From assembly GCA_947589405.1 (NCBI GenBank), contig CANQBT010000102.1, forward strand, positions 1-7,279: a DNA stretch of 7,279 bases, read 5' to 3'. Below are positions 5,709 through 7,279 of the stretch, in pieces (position 1 is the stretch's first letter; each line of letters starts with the position of its first letter). The DNA comes from an uncultured Clostridia bacterium. Its GTDB lineage: Bacteria > Bacillota > Clostridia > Lachnospirales > CAG-274. The notes beneath the pieces were generated by a model that was not told the origin of the DNA, made no database searches, and worked only from the letters and a program-made list of their open reading frames with translations. A program made the position numbers and the translations under genes.

Positions 5709-7279
5709 TTATTCATAGACCATGTCCTCTTTGCGGACATCTTTTATGTCTGTCATTATTCTGTCATACACGTATATATTGGTATTCTTTGAAGGATCCA
5801 GTATAGTATGCGTATTGTTGCTTACGGAATTATCCATATTTATTGTCTTGAACTCGGCAATACCTGTGTTGACAACATAAATTCCCTTTGTATTCAGTAC
5901 ATCTGCTATGGCAAAGGTTTCATCGGTCCCCTGCTTTTTTATGGTATCGCCTACATTTATAACTCCAAGCTGTACGGGAACAAAAGACATTTTGCTTTCC
6001 TCATCGCTGCCGGATACAGATACGGCAACTTCTGTAACATTCTGATTCTCATCTGTACCTGTGACCTTATATACATTGCCGTCTGTTATATAGTCCGTAG
6101 GTATTCTGAGGAGAGTTTCCTCAGCTATAGCCGCATTCGGTATCTTGAAGCCCATTTCCGTATTTTCAATATCAAATGTGATATTTCTCATATTGATAAA
6201 ATCCAGAATATCCTTTGTAATGCTCAGCACCACATATTTTTCCTTGCTCTTCACATCTCCTGTGATCTCGTATACCTCAGCTGCAAGGCTGTGCTTCTTG
6301 CCGGCATTGTCTTTGGCATATATGGTATGGATGTCGCCCTTTTCCCATTCCGATACATAGCTGCTGTCTATATATGAAGCAATATACCATGTATTGGAGG
6401 TTATGAGCCTGAATGCAGGACTTCCTGATTTTACGCTTGTCTTAAAGCTGTTTTCAGAAGAAGCCGATGATGAGGTATCGCTTTTTGAAAGCGAAAGCAT
6501 GGTATCAGTCGTCAGCTTTGATTCCATACCGTCTACATAATAGGAAACTATTCCGCTTTCCTCAGCGGTTATGCGGCTTATATTGTCGTTGAGCATTTCC
6601 TCCTGCTCCTTCTTTTGTGAAACAAGATTCCCAAGCTCTCCGCTGCTTTCGGACAAAAGAAGCTGATTTCTTGCATCAAGCTGCTTTTGTATACCGCTTT
6701 TAAGCTCATATACATCTCCTATATTCATCTGAGCAAAATCCATAGCGCTTGTATCTATTATATTCCTGACTGCCGTATTGCTTTTGCTTACATCTTCAGA
6801 ATATATGGATATATCCTCTCTTTCGGTCTGGAGCTTCATTATGCTTTCATTTATATCGTCAAGTGCCGCCTGCATACGTGCAACTGTTGCCTCGTCCTTT
6901 ATGCTGCATACAGCCGTATCTTTTTTTACTCTTTCGTTATCTGCAACATCGTATGTTATAACTCCTGCCGCATCGGTGTTGTATACCTTTTCATTCCTTA
7001 TTATAATACCCTGTGCGGACTTTGGAGTATCGATAGTGCCGTATGAAAGAACATCATAGTTGACCATTTTCTTTGTCAGAAAATTATATGACGTACCTAT
7101 TATATATACAAAGCACAGCAAAAACAAAAACATAAATATGGGAAAAGCGCTTCTGTTTCTTCTGGCCTTGCCCTTATTTGAGTTTATTATCCTCTTGCCC
7201 TCTCTTATCCTTACGCCGCTGTCACGGCTGCGGACTTCAAAGCCCTTTATATTACTGTAGCCCGAATATATGCTTGAGC
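5709..7279 (-). CDS. HlyD-like membrane-fusion/adaptor protein (5' end beyond window)
   Basis: The frame stays open to the window edge, giving at least 522 residues. The ATG at 7133 lacks a ribosome-binding site, would begin inside the membrane helix, and has no ATG, GTG or TTG upstream in frame within the window, so the true start lies outside. The first 48 visible residues are strongly basic (RIREGKRI, KARRNRS) and presumably cytoplasmic. One membrane segment follows (MFLFLLCFVYIIGTSYNFL). Outside, two half-motifs of a lipoyl/barrel-sandwich domain (VYNTDAAGVITYDVADNERVKKD and EESGIVSYYVDGME) flank a coiled-coil hairpin of about 115 residues, as in HlyD-type adaptors. A Ser-rich loop (SKSDTSSSASSENSF) and a beta-rich C-terminus with FKIPNAAI and TKGIYVVNTGIAEFKTI complete it. 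HlyD proteins normally link an inner-membrane exporter to other envelope parts; no exporter gene is visible here, so its partner and role are unknown. Stop TAA is at 5709. Confidence 0.85.
   Translation of the reverse strand, partial: SSIYSGYSNIKGFEVRSRDSGVRIREGKRIINSNKGKARRNRSAFPIFMFLFLLCFVYIIGTSYNFLTKKMVNYDVLSYGTIDTPKSAQGIIIRNEKVYNTDAAGVITYDVADNERVKKDTAVCSIKDEATVARMQAALDDINESIMKLQTEREDISIYSEDVSKSNTAVRNIIDTSAMDFAQMNIGDVYELKSGIQKQLDARNQLLLSESSGELGNLVSQKKEQEEMLNDNISRITAEESGIVSYYVDGMESKLTTDTMLSLSKSDTSSSASSENSFKTSVKSGSPAFRLITSNTWYIASYIDSSYVSEWEKGDIHTIYAKDNAGKKHSLAAEVYEITGDVKSKEKYVVLSITKDILDFINMRNITFDIENTEMGFKIPNAAIAEETLLRIPTDYITDGNVYKVTGTDENQNVTEVAVSVSGSDEESKMSFVPVQLGVINVGDTIKKQGTDETFAIADVLNTKGIYVVNTGIAEFKTINMDNSVSNNTHTILDPSKNTNIYVYDRIMTDIKDVRKEDMVYE

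Noticed and set aside
5170..5718. Plus-strand open frame of 182 codons opposite yggS
   Set aside because: It is antisense to a complete YggS with all motifs, and no recognisable protein features are present.
5808..6377. Plus-strand open frame of 189 codons opposite the HlyD-like gene
   Set aside because: It is a mirror of the coding strand arising from rare use of TTA, CTA and TCA codons there; the translation is Cys/Tyr/Ile-rich and unlike any family.
7131..7133. ATG as start of the HlyD-like gene
   Set aside because: No ribosome-binding site precedes it, it begins within the membrane helix, and the frame stays open upstream to the window edge with a typical basic cytoplasmic segment.

Overview
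The window is one uninterrupted block of ten genes, all on the minus strand, with junctions ranging from a 4-bp overlap to a 29-bp gap. No terminator hairpin, RNA gene, mobile element or CRISPR array was seen. In transcription order (high to low coordinates) the genes are: an HlyD-like membrane-fusion/adaptor protein (cut by the window edge), yggS/ylmE (PLP-binding protein), sepF, yggT/ylmG, ylmH (S4-domain protein), divIVA, aroB (3-dehydroquinate synthase), lspA (signal peptidase II), an RluD-family pseudouridine synthase, and a small unrecognised two-helix membrane protein. The block is very probably one long operon or the middle of one.

The organism is almost certainly a Gram-positive Firmicute. 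The order ylmE-sepF-ylmG-ylmH-divIVA followed by lspA-ylyB is the classic low-GC Gram-positive division-cluster order downstream of ftsZ. Moderate base composition (40-55% GC in the few lines sampled), heavy use of ATA, AGA and AGG codons, a DivIVA with the tip sequence KKAAFGYS, and an HlyD-like gene next to yggS-sepF together suggest class Clostridia, perhaps an Oscillospiraceae/Ruminococcus-like gut anaerobe. The rank below class is a guess.

Region by region: 5709-7279 encodes the adaptor, with a basic cytoplasmic N-terminus, one membrane segment, split lipoyl/barrel-sandwich halves around a coiled coil, and a beta-rich C-terminus. 3339-5697 is the ylm block: PLP homeostasis, the FtsZ membrane anchor, a YggT membrane protein, and a ribosome-associated RNA-binding protein. 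2827-3309 is the curvature-sensing scaffold DivIVA. 1733-2815 is a shikimate-pathway gene, aroB, in the place where Bacillus has ileS. 349-1721 are lspA and the pseudouridine synthase, and 7-339 is the small membrane protein.

Functionally the block joins septum placement and Z-ring anchoring (SepF, DivIVA, probably YggT) with envelope maturation (LspA, the adaptor) and translation-related housekeeping (YlmH, pseudouridine synthase). AroB looks like a metabolic passenger. Most of the window is well-understood conserved machinery. The parts worth a second look are the orphan HlyD-like protein at the head, the aroB-for-ileS arrangement, the perfect 18-bp duplication in the sepF linker, and the unidentified small membrane protein at the end. 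I saw no evidence of a wholly new system such as a defence island.
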